The position numbers and the translations under genes were made by a program. From assembly GCA_017394765.1 (NCBI GenBank), contig JAFPXF010000097.1:1-64000 (forward strand): 64,000 bases of DNA, in the 5' to 3' direction. The DNA comes from Bacteroidales bacterium (GTDB lineage Bacteria; Bacteroidota; Bacteroidia; Bacteroidales; WCHB1-69). Shown one piece after another: positions 1 through 8,573 of the stretch; within the stretch, counting starts at the first letter, position 1, and every line of letters begins with the position of its first letter. The notes beneath the pieces were generated by a model. It searched no databases. It saw only the letters and a list, made by a program, of their open reading frames with translations, and was not told the origin of the DNA.

Positions 1-13
1 GCGGAGAAGGTGT
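1..13 (-). repeat. RHS boundary remnant at window edge
   Basis: The first 13 bases (GCGGAGAAGGTGT) match the stretch that encodes HTFSAKE on the minus strand in the two RHS tips at about 1512 and 3183. A third RHS fragment therefore probably continues left of the window. Confidence 0.5.
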
Positions 14-296
14 AAGACGAGTGAACAGTGATCAGTGAAGAGTGATCAGTATGGGAGTGGGTGACGGAGTATGTCACAGGAAACCCATCCCCATCAGGGG
101 ATGCATATATGCAGCTGAGGGCGTTCCCGTATGCTAATCTCTGAGAACTGCATGGACATGCATGAAAGAAGCCTGCATAAGAGCCTGAGTGTGGCAAGAT
201 ATATGTTCGAAATGATGTCATATAATTAATAGTTCAAAGAACCGGGGAATTGATGATAACGTTGCCCGAAACAAGAGAAATATTTTAGAGACCATG
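14..296. other. Non-coding spacer with short direct repeat
   Basis: No convincing gene. AGTGATCAGT occurs at 27-36 and 41-50. The stretch separates the RHS remnant at the window edge from the small gene ending at 297. Confidence 0.4.
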
Positions 297-719
297 TCAT
301 TCTACACCTTGTGCAAGTAATACTGTAGGTATTTGATAGATATAGTATATGTTTTTACTGGAGTTTTTTTTGTCGAAAACAACTATTCCATCTGGCACGC
401 CGAGACAATGATTGCAACTTGTTCTGTAATAAAGTTTTCGAATCTTGTGTCGGGAAATAACGAGGAAAGTCTCGTCAAAGTCGACAACGGGGATATCATA
501 GCCTTCGTCTTCAAGATTCTTCCGCTGATCTTCGCCGTGAATAATAATCCATTCATATTGATTCAGTCCTCCTTTGAATTCCAAATCCTTAAGGGAATAT
601 TCATGACTTGTCACAAAAGAAATTGCCAACCTCTTTCTGAGAAATAGACAATTTGACAAAACTAATAAAACGACTGTAATGCCAAAGCATATTATCAATA
701 TCATATATGACTTTTTCAT
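297..719 (-). CDS. Membrane-anchored small protein, candidate RHS immunity protein
   Basis: 140 residues with one N-terminal membrane segment (about 5-26, ending near LSNC, which could also be a weak lipobox) and a short soluble domain of strand-forming stretches. The start lies 7 bp after the stop of the RHS tip at 727-1929, the same spacing as in the second tip/gene pair of this array, which suggests translational coupling. Its position right after a toxin-like RHS C-terminus is typical of immunity genes. The stretch VVDFDETFLVIS faintly recalls PrcB-type protease-inhibitor domains, but this is impression only. Function is inferred from context. Confidence 0.5.
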   Translation of the reverse strand: MKKSYMILIICFGITVVLLVLSNCLFLRKRLAISFVTSHEYSLKDLEFKGGLNQYEWIIIHGEDQRKNLEDEGYDIPVVDFDETFLVISRHKIRKLYYRTSCNHCLGVPDGIVVFDKKNSSKNIYYIYQIPTVLLAQGVE

Positions 720-726
720 AACTTAA

Positions 727-1983
727 CTATTTTGGAGGCAACCCCACTCTGTTGTTGTATAGTACAGCGATGCGACGATATAAATAAACCCATTGGCTAT
801 CATCTTGAGGATGTGGTCTGTTCGAAGAGGACCAATACCAATAACTTACATTCTTGCTTGTTGTTCTTATTGAATGGAATAATGTATAATCTCTAAATGC
901 TTGTGCGATAGTCCTACTTCCCTCAGGGATTTGTGAAGCATCATTTGATCGGCACGAGTTGATGTTGAGTTGGGCATTACTTACATTACCCGAAGGATTT
1001 GGCAAATCACTCACATTTTTTGCAGGATTACCCATTGGTGTTTTTCCGTTTCCTGTAGATGTTAAATACTGTTTTGTTTTGTAATCCAGATTAATAGTTT
1101 GAGGGCCACCATGATAATTTAAATTAACCTCTGCTATTTCGTCACTTGCCATATCTTTCCAGTCCTGAACGAATTCGGACGTAGTTGTCACACTACTCAA
1201 AGCAACACTTCCCTCTCCATATTTTTTTATGGCATCTTTGTACATTTGTTTCGTTTGGTTGCTAAAAGATTCTGGGTCATAAAAGATATAAACCTTTATT
1301 TTGCCATGGTCTGTAATTTCGTTACCGTCGGCGTCAACCCATGTCTCCCCATTCGGATCCACCAACTTCACCGGGTTATCCGCGCAATACACATACGGGC
1401 TCAGCGAGGGATATTTGTCACTCATCGGATCGACGCTGAGCCAGATGCTCAAATCGGAACTGTAATACCTTGCGCCAAAATAGCTTAAGCCCGTTTCGGA
1501 GTCCTTTTCTTTTGCGGAGAAGGTGTGAGTTTCGCCACTGCGTGGGTATTGTTGGAGGTTCCGCCACACGGTTGCTGTCCGCCGTGGCTGGAAACGACAG
1601 GGCGTGTGGCGGAATGGTGCGGCAGAAATGCAGGCCGCAGGTCTGCAGGGCTCGGTAGCAAAGGCGGCACACAAGCACACACGCACGCCGTAGGTGTGCG
1701 GGCGCGGGTCAGGCTCCCGCGGACCACACGGATCCGCGCAGAAGATGTCTCCGGCGGAAATCATAGGCGGTAACGGGCTATAGGTGCGGGTGGTGGGCAT
1801 TGGTGATTGTTTTGCGGGGCGAAGATACGAAAATTCCGAATATGACAGAGGTCTCCACCTCCTTGCCGTTGATGTAAATGGCTGCCCTTCGGGTGCTTGA
1901 CGAATTTGCACATTGCACATAAGGAACAATCACCGTTGATTTCTCACCGGTCGTTGCCGTTGCTGTCGTAACGGAATTTCATT
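727..1983 (-). pseudogene. 5'-truncated RHS repeat protein tip with caspase-like C-terminal domain
   Basis: The RHS-associated core is clear between about 1540 and 1345: HTFSAKEKD, then ARYYSSDLSIWLSVDPMSDK and a DPNGE boundary, after which toxin domains normally start. The tip of about 200 residues has a predicted strand ending NYHGG (His codon 1111-1113) and, 53 residues later, a strand ending NINSCRS (Cys codon 952-954) followed by a helix. This resembles the His-Gly/Cys dyad spacing of caspase-fold peptidases (CHAT, C80). A YD-repeat scrap (RYDSNGN) lies in another frame near 1975. The reading frame is open to 1929, but its first 110 or so residues look like out-of-frame sequence, so the parent RHS gene is broken. 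Peptidase function is inference. Confidence 0.65.
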
Positions 1984-2019
1984 TTAAACGTATATGGACG
2001 GGGGTGTTAGGAATACTGT

Positions 2020-2418
2020 TCAGATAATAATTCTTCGACACGGATATGGTCGTTTCCATATCCAGAAAAAGTCTTTGTCAGTTCCATCGCCTCCACACTC
2101 GATATTGATCTGAATAAAGCAAAAATTATAGAAAGTGAATTCATTTTTAACATGAAGCATATCTGATTTAACTATGATATGATGTTTTGATGGTTTTAGA
2201 AAAAAGCAATCTTTAAAAATCTTAACCTTCCCATCTGTTATAGTATCATGAAATAATAAGGAGTCATCAATTAAAACATCATAATCCACAGTATCCATAG
2301 GAGGAAATATTAAAAAATCAACACGAACATTTCCTTTATGAATAAACATAAAAGAAAGGTTCAGCAGTAAAATCACTGTACATATAAACAATATAATAAC
2401 TAAGATTCTTTTTCTCAT
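2020..2418 (-). CDS. Membrane-anchored small protein, candidate RHS immunity protein
   Basis: 132 residues: an N-terminal membrane anchor (about 5-26) followed by a strand-rich domain with several Cys (FKDCFF, FCFIQINIECGG) and a basic C-terminus. It starts 7 bp downstream of the metalloprotease-type RHS tip that ends at 2426. No family recognised. By position it should protect against that tip; an anchored extracytoplasmic domain would suit a toxin acting in the envelope. This is inference from gene order. Confidence 0.5.
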   Translation of the reverse strand: MRKRILVIILFICTVILLLNLSFMFIHKGNVRVDFLIFPPMDTVDYDVLIDDSLLFHDTITDGKVKIFKDCFFLKPSKHHIIVKSDMLHVKNEFTFYNFCFIQINIECGGDGTDKDFFWIWKRPYPCRRIII

Positions 2419-2425
2419 ATTGGTT

Positions 2426-3199
2426 TTATCTACTGTTAACTTTCTTTATTAAGGGGGATTTAAATTGGATATTACGGATGATGTTGCTTAATTGTCTGGA
2501 TGAGACGAAGGAATTTAAACGATTATGGAAGAATCCCGTTCTCATCAGGTTAAAAGGATTGCCAACATGGTTTAAGCCAAACATATGTCCCATCTCATGC
2601 GCAGCAGCTATGGCTCCCTCCCGGCCAAAAGTCCCATCAATGGGTCCTTTGAATAAAGCTGCATCAACAAGAGCCACAATTCCTCCATTTTTGGGGGTAT
2701 AGCCTTTAAAATCATGTCCATTATCACTGCCGCAGTCATTTGTTAAAACAAACAAATGGTCATTATTTTTGACCTCTTTATAAGAATTTGCGACTTCAAA
2801 ATCGGCAGAAGTTGTAACAGGGATTCCATCTTCAGTTTGACCTTTAAATGAAGTTTCAATTTGGTTGATAATTTTCTCTTTTGCTTTTTCCATGTCAATC
2901 TTCCTCCCCGATCTGTTTAAAATTTTCCCTGTAATTCGGATATTATATTTTTCTATTTCTTTAGTGTCATTTCCATTTGCATCTTTCTTATAAATTGTTT
3001 CAAGGACAATTTCTTCCCCGTTCGGGTCCACCAGCCTCACAGGGTTGTTCGCGCAATACACATACGGACTTAGCGAGGGATATTTGTCACTCATCGGATC
3101 GACGCTGAGCCAGATGCTCAAATCGGAGCTGTAATAGCGTGAGCCGAAGTAGCTTAGGCTGGTTTCGGAGTCCTTTTCTTTTGCAGAGAAGGTGTGATT
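2426..3199 (-). pseudogene. 5'-truncated RHS tip with metzincin-type zinc protease domain
   Basis: The frame opens directly after a stop codon (3200-3202) with NHTFSAKEKD, then RYYSSDLSIWLSVDPMSDK and the DPNGE boundary, so the RHS barrel is missing. The remaining C-terminus of about 200 residues contains an exact HExxHxxGxxH zinc-binding motif (HEMGHMFGLNH, about 2565-2599) followed by a possible Met-turn (FNLM), the metzincin hallmark. The only in-frame start inside it is a TTG at 3121, within the RHS core, so expression as a free protein is doubtful; it may be an orphan tip kept as a recombination donor. Its neighbour at 2020-2418 is the likely immunity gene. Confidence 0.7.
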
Positions 3200-3312
3200 C
3201 TATTTTCAAAGTAACTCTCATAGAAAAGGTGGATGGAAATCATCTATATCAATTACGACTGTAAACATCCCCCTTTTAGGAAAGTTCTAAATTATCTTTG
3301 CAACTAATGACC

Positions 3313-3345
3313 AAAAAAAGCGACCCTGAAAGGTCGCTTTTTTTT
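3313..3345 (-). terminator. Intrinsic terminator after gcvH
   Basis: GCGACC (3320-3325) pairs with GGTCGC (3332-3337) around a 6-nt loop, flanked by A and T runs so that it can act in both directions. It closes the gcvH transcript and insulates it from the RHS array. Confidence 0.85.
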
Positions 3346-3363
3346 ATGTATGGGACTGAATCC

Positions 3364-3741
3364 CTATCCGATCATGGCGGTGTATGCGGCGGCGTCCATC
3401 AGCTCGTCAATCTCTGCAGGATTGGTGATGTTGATCTTGACGATCCAGCCTTCGCCGTAAGGATCGCTGTTGACCAGTGCGGGCTCGCCTTCGAGCTTCT
3501 CGTTGAACTCGACAACCTCGCCGCCAACGGGCAGCATAAGGTCGGCCACGGTCTTCACGGCCTCGATGGAGCCGAACACTTCGTCCTTGTCCAAGGTCTC
3601 GCCCACGGAGGGGATGTCCAGGAAGACGATGTCGCCAAGCTCATTGGCGGCATGGGCGGTGATGCCAACGTATGCGACATCTCCGTCAACTTTCAGCCAT
3701 TCGTGGTCTGCGGAATACTTCAGATTCTCGGGAATATTCAT
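3364..3741 (-). CDS. gcvH: Glycine cleavage system H protein
   Basis: 125 residues, normal length for GcvH, the lipoyl carrier that shuttles the aminomethyl group between the P, T and L proteins of glycine cleavage. The lipoylation site is visible as Lys63 in [12 protein letters not shown], and the N-terminus ([13 protein letters not shown]) and [18 protein letters not shown] block are typical. It is last in the minus-strand run pyrH, 2TM protein, frr, gcvH and is followed by a terminator. The P, T and L genes are not in the window. Confidence 0.95.
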   Translation of the reverse strand: MNIPENLKYSADHEWLKVDGDVAYVGITAHAANELGDIVFLDIPSVGETLDKDEVFGSIEAVKTVADLMLPVGGEVVEFNEKLEGEPALVNSDPYGEGWIVKINITNPAEIDELMDAAAYTAMIG

Positions 3742-3789
3742 AGTTTTAGGATTTTGAAAATGTATTAAAAAATGTGAATAACTGTCGTA

Positions 3790-4347
3790 TTATACGGTCA
3801 TAATTTCCTTCTCCTTGGCATCCATCATCTTATCGACCCTTGCGATGGCCTCGTCGGTGGCCTTCTGGATGTCGGCCTCCAACTTCTTGACCTCGTCTTC
3901 CGGGGTGCCGTCGTCCTTCAGCTTCTTGGCCTCGTCGTTGGCGTTGCGGCGGATGTTGCGGATGTTGACCTTAGTTTGCTCGGCCTCCTGCTTGGCTTTC
4001 TTGACCAGCTCCTTACGGCGCTCCTCGGTGGGGGTGGGCACCACCAAGCGGATGAACTCGCCGTTGTTTTGCGGGGTCAGGCCGATGTTAGCGGCCAAAA
4101 TGGCCTTCTCGATGACGGGCAGCATGTTGCGCTCCCACGGCTGGATGACAATCTGGTGGGCGTCCGGGGTGTTGATGTTGGCCACCTGCTCCACGGGCGT
4201 GGGGTTGCCGTAATAGTCCACCTTCAGACCCTCCAGCATTTGCGGGGAGGCCTTGCCGGCACGGATTTTCTGCAAGTCTCTATCAAAAAAGGCGACTGTG
4301 GAGTTCATGTTCTCCTTCGCTTGCTTGAGGCATTGTTGTGTGTCCAT
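3790..4347 (-). CDS. frr: Ribosome recycling factor
   Basis: 185 residues, full length for RRF, which with EF-G splits post-termination ribosomes. Recognisable blocks are FDRDLQKIRAGKASPQML, TPDAHQIVIQPWER and the C-terminal helix (IARVDKMMDAKEKEIMTV). It shares its transcription unit with pyrH upstream, a common bacterial neighbourhood; here a small membrane protein gene lies between the two. Confidence 0.97.
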   Translation of the reverse strand: MDTQQCLKQAKENMNSTVAFFDRDLQKIRAGKASPQMLEGLKVDYYGNPTPVEQVANINTPDAHQIVIQPWERNMLPVIEKAILAANIGLTPQNNGEFIRLVVPTPTEERRKELVKKAKQEAEQTKVNIRNIRRNANDEAKKLKDDGTPEDEVKKLEADIQKATDEAIARVDKMMDAKEKEIMTV

Positions 4348-4380
4348 TTTTTCGTCTCTTAAAAGGTGTTAATTTCGTTA

Positions 4381-4815
4381 TTAGTTGTTTTGCGGAGTTT
4401 CAGTCTTCTCCTCCTTGATTTTGTCTCTTTGAATCGCCGTTTTCAATTCCTCGATTTTCTTGAGCTGCTTGCTGCGCTGCTTCCGGATGCGATTGAGCTC
4501 CTTCTCCACCAACGTCTTGTTCCATTTGAACGCAATGCAATAATGGAGGATGACAAGCAACAACCATGCCAAAGTAATGCAAATGAACACCTTGAGGATG
4601 GCCCACTTGATGGAATAGTCGGTGACAACAGCATTGAAGAGGGTGAAATAAAGCACCCAGATGATGAGATTGATGAGTACAAACAGGCCCAAATGGATTC
4701 TGAAACGCATGCGGCTCGTGGCCACGTTCTGCATTTTGGCCTCCTCTTCCACATTCACATCGGGGATGGTGGACTTTTCTTGGTCCGTTGCCGGGATTTT
4801 TTCGTTTTCTTCCAT
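4381..4815 (-). CDS. 2TM domain-containing protein
   Basis: 144 residues. An acidic N-terminal tail (about 1-32) is followed by RMRFRIHLGLFVLINLIIW and a second hydrophobic segment (KVFICITLAWLLLVILHYCI), the paired-helix pattern of the 2TM family common in Bacteroidetes, and then a charged coiled-coil-like C-terminus rich in Lys/Glu. Function unknown. It lies 6 bp after pyrH and 33 bp before frr, so it is probably cotranscribed with them. Confidence 0.7.
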   Translation of the reverse strand: MEENEKIPATDQEKSTIPDVNVEEEAKMQNVATSRMRFRIHLGLFVLINLIIWVLYFTLFNAVVTDYSIKWAILKVFICITLAWLLLVILHYCIAFKWNKTLVEKELNRIRKQRSKQLKKIEELKTAIQRDKIKEEKTETPQNN

Positions 4816-4821
4816 AATATA

Positions 4822-5526
4822 CTATTGTAAGAGTGTTCCGATGGGTTCGCCAGTCATCACCTTGAGCAGGTTGCCCGGTTTGTTGGCATCATAGACATAG
4901 ACAGGCATTTTGTTCTCCTTGCAGAGGGTGAATGCGGTCATATCCATGATTTTGAGGTTCTTGTCGTATGCCTCGTCGAAAGTCAGCGTGGTGTATTTGG
5001 TAGCGGTGGGGTCCTTCTCGGGGTCAGCGGTATAGACACCGTCCACGCGGGTACCCTTGAGCAGGAGGTCGGCACCGATCTCGACGGCGCGAAGTGCGGC
5101 ACCGGAGTCGGTGGTGAAGAAGGGGTTGCCCGTGCCGCCGCCCATGAGGACGACGTAGCCGGACTCCAACAGTTCCACGGCCCTGCGCCAGGAGCATTTC
5201 TCGCACACGCCCTCGATGGCCAATGCGGAGAGCACCTTGGCCTTCAGTCCTAACTCTTCGAGCACGGCCTGCACGGCCATGGCGTTGATGACGGTGGCCA
5301 ACATGCCCATCTGGTCGCCCTGCCGACGGTCGAAGCCCTTGGAGGAGCCCTGCACGCCGCGGAAAATGTTGCCGCCGCCGATGACCACACCCACCTGCAC
5401 GCCTTGCGACACAACAGATTGGATCTCGGAGGCATAGTGGCGCACATTTTGGTATTGGATGCCATAACCATCCTCGCCCATCAGCGATTCACCACTCAAT
5501 TTTAGCAATATGCGCTTGTATTTCAT
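4822..5526 (-). CDS. pyrH: UMP kinase
   Basis: 234 residues, the usual size of hexameric bacterial UMP kinase, which makes UDP from UMP. Typical motifs are KRILLKLSGESL at the N-terminus, VVIGGGNIFRG, the GGTGNPFFTTDSGA loop and the uridine-binding AFTLCKEN region. It is the first gene of the pyrH-2TM-frr-gcvH run and has its own promoter (TATTTTTG at 5545-5552). Confidence 0.97.
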   Translation of the reverse strand: MKYKRILLKLSGESLMGEDGYGIQYQNVRHYASEIQSVVSQGVQVGVVIGGGNIFRGVQGSSKGFDRRQGDQMGMLATVINAMAVQAVLEELGLKAKVLSALAIEGVCEKCSWRRAVELLESGYVVLMGGGTGNPFFTTDSGAALRAVEIGADLLLKGTRVDGVYTADPEKDPTATKYTTLTFDEAYDKNLKIMDMTAFTLCKENKMPVYVYDANKPGNLLKVMTGEPIGTLLQ

Positions 5527-5544
5527 ACTTTTCTAATGAGGGGG

Positions 5545-5552
5545 CAAAAATA
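5545..5552 (-). promoter_or_regulatory. Bacteroidetes -7 element of pyrH
   Basis: Reads TATTTTTG followed by CCCCC on the minus strand, 18 nt before the pyrH ATG. The -33 element is not clear. Confidence 0.6.
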
Positions 5553-5720
5553 CAAAAAAAGGGAATGTAAGACTCGCAGGATAAAAAAAAAGAATATTGT
5601 TTGCACAAACAATTACGAGTTGTTATGAGTACAGAAATGATGATAGATATCATCCGCAAACCGAGACAAACGACTAATTTATGAGAGAGGAAATTAGAGA
5701 CGCCGAACGACTTCAACACA
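5553..5720. other. Intergenic stretch without a recognised gene
   Basis: Spacer between the pyrH promoter and the rplI terminator; I see no gene or structured element in it. Confidence 0.4.
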
Positions 5721-5754
5721 AAAAAAACTCTCCCCAAAAGGGAGAGTTTTTTTT
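5721..5754 (-). terminator. Intrinsic terminator after rplI
   Basis: CTCTCCC (5728-5734) pairs with GGGAGAG (5740-5746), flanked by A7 and T8 runs. It ends the rpsF-rpsR-rplI operon. Confidence 0.85.
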
Positions 5755-5774
5755 AATTCTATGAAAGGATATAA

Positions 5775-6236
5775 CTATTCTTCCGTCTCTGCCACAACCT
5801 TCAGGTTGAGGGAGACCTTGTTGAAGTCCTTGTGAAGGTTGACAATAGCCTTGTATTCGCCAAGTTCCTTGATATGGTCTTCTTGAAGGACAATCTTGCG
5901 ACGGTCGATCTCAATGCCGTGCTGGGCCTTGAGGGCTTCGGCGACGAGGATGTTGTTGACGGAACCGAAGATGGTGCCCTTTTCGGAGGCCTTCACGGGG
6001 ATGGTGACTTCGAGGCCTTCGATCTTGCCGGCGAGGAATTCGGCTTCCTTGCGGATCTTTTCAACCTTGAAAGCGCGTTGCTTGATGGTTTCGGCCAGCA
6101 TTTTCTTCTTGGCGGGGGTGGCAAGTTCCGCCAGACCTTTCGGGATGAGATAGTTGCGAGCGTAGCCGTCTTTCACCTTGACGAGGTCGTCGGCGTAGCC
6201 CAAGTTATTGACGTCTTGTTTCAGTATGATTTCCAT
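5775..6236 (-). CDS. rplI: 50S ribosomal protein L9
   Basis: 153 residues. The N-terminal domain MEIILKQDVNNLGYADDLV, with GYARNYLIPKGLA, is the L9 signature that binds 23S rRNA; a long helix and the C-terminal domain follow. Third gene of the conserved rpsF-rpsR-rplI operon. Confidence 0.97.
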   Translation of the reverse strand: MEIILKQDVNNLGYADDLVKVKDGYARNYLIPKGLAELATPAKKKMLAETIKQRAFKVEKIRKEAEFLAGKIEGLEVTIPVKASEKGTIFGSVNNILVAEALKAQHGIEIDRRKIVLQEDHIKELGEYKAIVNLHKDFNKVSLNLKVVAETEE

Positions 6237-6251
6237 AATTGTGATGCTCTT

Positions 6252-6527
6252 TTAGTAGTTAGACTTAAGGTTGTCGGTCACGAAGGGAAGCAGGGCGAGG
6301 TGACGTGCTCTCTTGACGGCCTGGGCGACCTTCTTCTGATATTTGAGGGAGGTGCCGGTGAGGCGGCGGGGCAGGATCTTGCCTTGCTCGTTGACGAATT
6401 TCTTGAGGAACTCGCCATCCTTGTAGTCAATGAACTTGATGCCGCTCTTTTTGAAACGGCAGTATTTCTTTTTCTTGATGTCGATCGCAACGGGGGCGAT
6501 GTATTTGATGTCGGATTGTTGTGCCAT
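6252..6527 (-). CDS. rpsR: 30S ribosomal protein S18
   Basis: 91 residues with the S18 core ([39 protein letters not shown]) ending [12 protein letters not shown]. It pairs with S6 on the 30S platform. It begins 2 bp after rpsF, consistent with coupled translation in the S6-S18-L9 operon. Confidence 0.97.
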   Translation of the reverse strand: MAQQSDIKYIAPVAIDIKKKKYCRFKKSGIKFIDYKDGEFLKKFVNEQGKILPRRLTGTSLKYQKKVAQAVKRARHLALLPFVTDNLKSNY

Positions 6528-6529
6528 AA

Positions 6530-6958
6530 TTATTCTGCTGTTTCGATGTTATTTTCTTCGGTTTTCACTTCTTCCACTTGGGGCTCGGGAGCGGGTTGCT
6601 CGACGGGAGCTTCGGCAGCGGGTTGCTCTTTGCGGTTGGCGCGGCGCTTCTCGGCGTAAGCGATGGCGTATTTGTCCATGCTCACCGTAAGGAAGCGGAT
6701 GATGCGCTCGTCACGACGGTATTGCAGCTCCAGGTTGGCCACAACGTCACCGTCGGCTTTGAATTCAAACAAATGATAGAATCCGGAAGATTTCTTCTGG
6801 ATGGGATACTCCAGCTTGCGGAGGCCCCAGTTCTCTTGATGGACGATCTCAGCGCCTTTGTCGGTGAGAATCTTCTCAAACTTTTGTACCGTTTCCTTCA
6901 TCTGATCTTCAGATAAAACGGGTGTCATAATGAAAACGGTTTCGTACTGATTAACCAT
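6530..6958 (-). CDS. rpsF: 30S ribosomal protein S6
   Basis: 142 residues. The S6 fold ([40 protein letters not shown]) spans about 1-110; the rest is a low-complexity, acidic tail of Glu, Pro and Ala, longer than in E. coli S6. First gene of the operon with rpsR and rplI, driven by a well-formed promoter just upstream. Confidence 0.96.
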   Translation of the reverse strand: MVNQYETVFIMTPVLSEDQMKETVQKFEKILTDKGAEIVHQENWGLRKLEYPIQKKSSGFYHLFEFKADGDVVANLELQYRRDERIIRFLTVSMDKYAIAYAEKRRANRKEQPAAEAPVEQPAPEPQVEEVKTEENNIETAE

Positions 6959-7005
6959 AGTTTTTTTGTTGTTTTTATTATAAAAGTGTTTATTTTTTGG
7001 GGCGG

Positions 7006-7034
7006 CAAAAATACACTTTTTTTGATTTGCTCAA
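7006..7034 (-). promoter_or_regulatory. Promoter of the rpsF-rpsR-rplI operon
   Basis: On the minus strand TTG (7034-7032) lies 18 nt before TATTTTTG (7013-7006), a good match to the Bacteroidetes -33/-7 arrangement. Confidence 0.7.
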
Positions 7035-7107
7035 CTTGCTCATTTCATGTTTTTTTCAACAATTTCAAACAACGGGAAAACCGTATGCGGACAATTACTT
7101 TTTTTTG

Positions 7108-7115
7108 TACTTTTG
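7108..7115 (+). promoter_or_regulatory. -7 element of the outer-membrane protein gene
   Basis: TACTTTTG, followed by CC, lies 24 nt before the ATG at 7140, divergent from the rpsF promoter. Confidence 0.55.
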
Positions 7116-7139
7116 CCACTCATTTTAATACCGCACTCT

Positions 7140-8561
7140 ATGAAAAAACTTTTACTCGTGTTAATGTGCGCCTTTATGGCAACAGGACAAGCCGCCTTTG
7201 CCCAAGACAGCGGCCAGGGCGACAAAAAGGCCAAGAAAGAGAAAGCCAAGAAAGAGAAGAGCGAGATCCGCACCGGCTGGACCTTCGGCATCCTGCCCGA
7301 TGTCGCTTTCGATGCGGACAAGGGATTCCAATACGGTGTGTTGGCCAACATTTACGACTTCGGCGACGGCTCCACCTACCCTGCTTACAAGCAGTCGATA
7401 CGCCTGGAGGCGGCCTTCACCACCAAGCGTTCCGGCATCTTTCGCTTCTCCTACGACACCAAATACCTCATCCCCGAGTACCGCATCGCCCTTGACGCCG
7501 CCTACCTGCCCGACGCCTTGTGCGACTTCTACGGCTACAACGGCTACCAAACGGTCTATAATGCGGGATGGTGCCGCAAGAAATCCGACGACTACATCTC
7601 CCGCGCCTTCTACAAGTCGCACCGCGACCTGCTCCGCCTGGCCGCGGACATCGACGGCCCCATCGGCGGCAACTGGCGCTGGAGCGCCGGTCTCGGACTG
7701 CTTTGGTACAACATCGGGCGTGTGAACCTTGAGATGCTCAACCGTGGCAAGAAGGAGGAGAACATCTTGCCCGACATCGACGGAATGTATGAGAAATATG
7801 TCAAATGGGGACTGATTTCCAACGCCGAGGCCAATGGCGGCTGGCACCCCTATCTGCGCGGCGGCATCGTGTACGACAGCCGCGACCGCGAGCAGAACAC
7901 CCACAAGGGCATCTACGCCGACGTGTTCTGGACCTACAACGCAGCCTTCGGCGAGGACAAGGGCTTCAACAACCTCCTGTTCAACGCCGCTTTCCGCCAC
8001 TATGTGCCCGTCTATAAGGACAGGATCACCTTCGCCTACCGCATCGCCGCCCAGATGAACGTGGCCGGCACCGCACCGTTCTATCTCAACAACTACTACA
8101 ACAACCTCTTCATCCAACGGGCCATTTATGAGGGCCTCGGCGGCGGCAGCACCATGCGCGGCATCCTGCGCCACCGCGCCACTGCCCCTGGCTACGCTTT
8201 CGCCAACATCGAGTTCCGTTTCAACATCTTCAAATTCGATGTCAAGAAAGAGCACTTCTTCATCGGACTCAACCCCTTCTTCGACGCCGGCATGATCCTC
8301 CAGCCCTACAAGATCCGTGAAAACGAACTGATGGCCAACATCGCCCAGAACGACCCCGAATTCAACCTCGACGATCTTGACAACTACATTGTCTTCGGCG
8401 ACCAGGCACAGGTTTTCCGCCCCCGCTTCTCCGCCGGCATCGGCCTGCGACTGATGATGAACGACAACTTCGTGCTCGCTATCGATTGGGCCGCCCCCTT
8501 CGACCGTCGCGACAACCACAGCCTCTCCAACTTCTACGTCAAAGTGGGCTACATGTTCTAA
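7140..8561 (+). CDS. Outer-membrane beta-barrel protein (BamA/TamA-like surface antigen)
   Basis: 473 residues from ATG 7140, chosen because it begins the signal peptide (MKKLLLVLMCAFMATGQAAFAQ). A Lys/Glu-rich linker follows, then repeated amphipathic strands (FGILPDVAFDADKGFQYGVL, GIVYDSRDREQNTHKGIYAD) and a C-terminus ending in Phe (NFYVKVGYMF), as expected for an Omp85-type barrel. The RGILRHRA stretch recalls the conserved RG motif of Omp85 proteins. No POTRA domains are visible, so it is a short surface-antigen homologue rather than BamA itself. Substrate unknown. Confidence 0.6.
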   Translation: MKKLLLVLMCAFMATGQAAFAQDSGQGDKKAKKEKAKKEKSEIRTGWTFGILPDVAFDADKGFQYGVLANIYDFGDGSTYPAYKQSIRLEAAFTTKRSGIFRFSYDTKYLIPEYRIALDAAYLPDALCDFYGYNGYQTVYNAGWCRKKSDDYISRAFYKSHRDLLRLAADIDGPIGGNWRWSAGLGLLWYNIGRVNLEMLNRGKKEENILPDIDGMYEKYVKWGLISNAEANGGWHPYLRGGIVYDSRDREQNTHKGIYADVFWTYNAAFGEDKGFNNLLFNAAFRHYVPVYKDRITFAYRIAAQMNVAGTAPFYLNNYYNNLFIQRAIYEGLGGGSTMRGILRHRATAPGYAFANIEFRFNIFKFDVKKEHFFIGLNPFFDAGMILQPYKIRENELMANIAQNDPEFNLDDLDNYIVFGDQAQVFRPRFSAGIGLRLMMNDNFVLAIDWAAPFDRRDNHSLSNFYVKVGYMF

Positions 8562-8573
8562 AACATCGCTAGG

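Noticed and set aside
1560..1929. N-terminal 110 residues of the open frame before the RHS core at 1540
   Set aside because: The sequence is Cys/Pro/Arg-rich and shows no RHS similarity, while real RHS scraps (RYDSNGN) lie in another frame. It is most likely out-of-frame RHS DNA.
3293..3300. Plus-strand promoter TATCTTTG
   Set aside because: It would read straight into the bidirectional terminator at 3313-3345 and then antisense to gcvH. Probably a relic or chance match.
5489..5737. An 82-codon frame in the pyrH-rplI gap
   Set aside because: It overlaps the pyrH promoter, the pyrH start and the rplI terminator, and looks like translated non-coding sequence.
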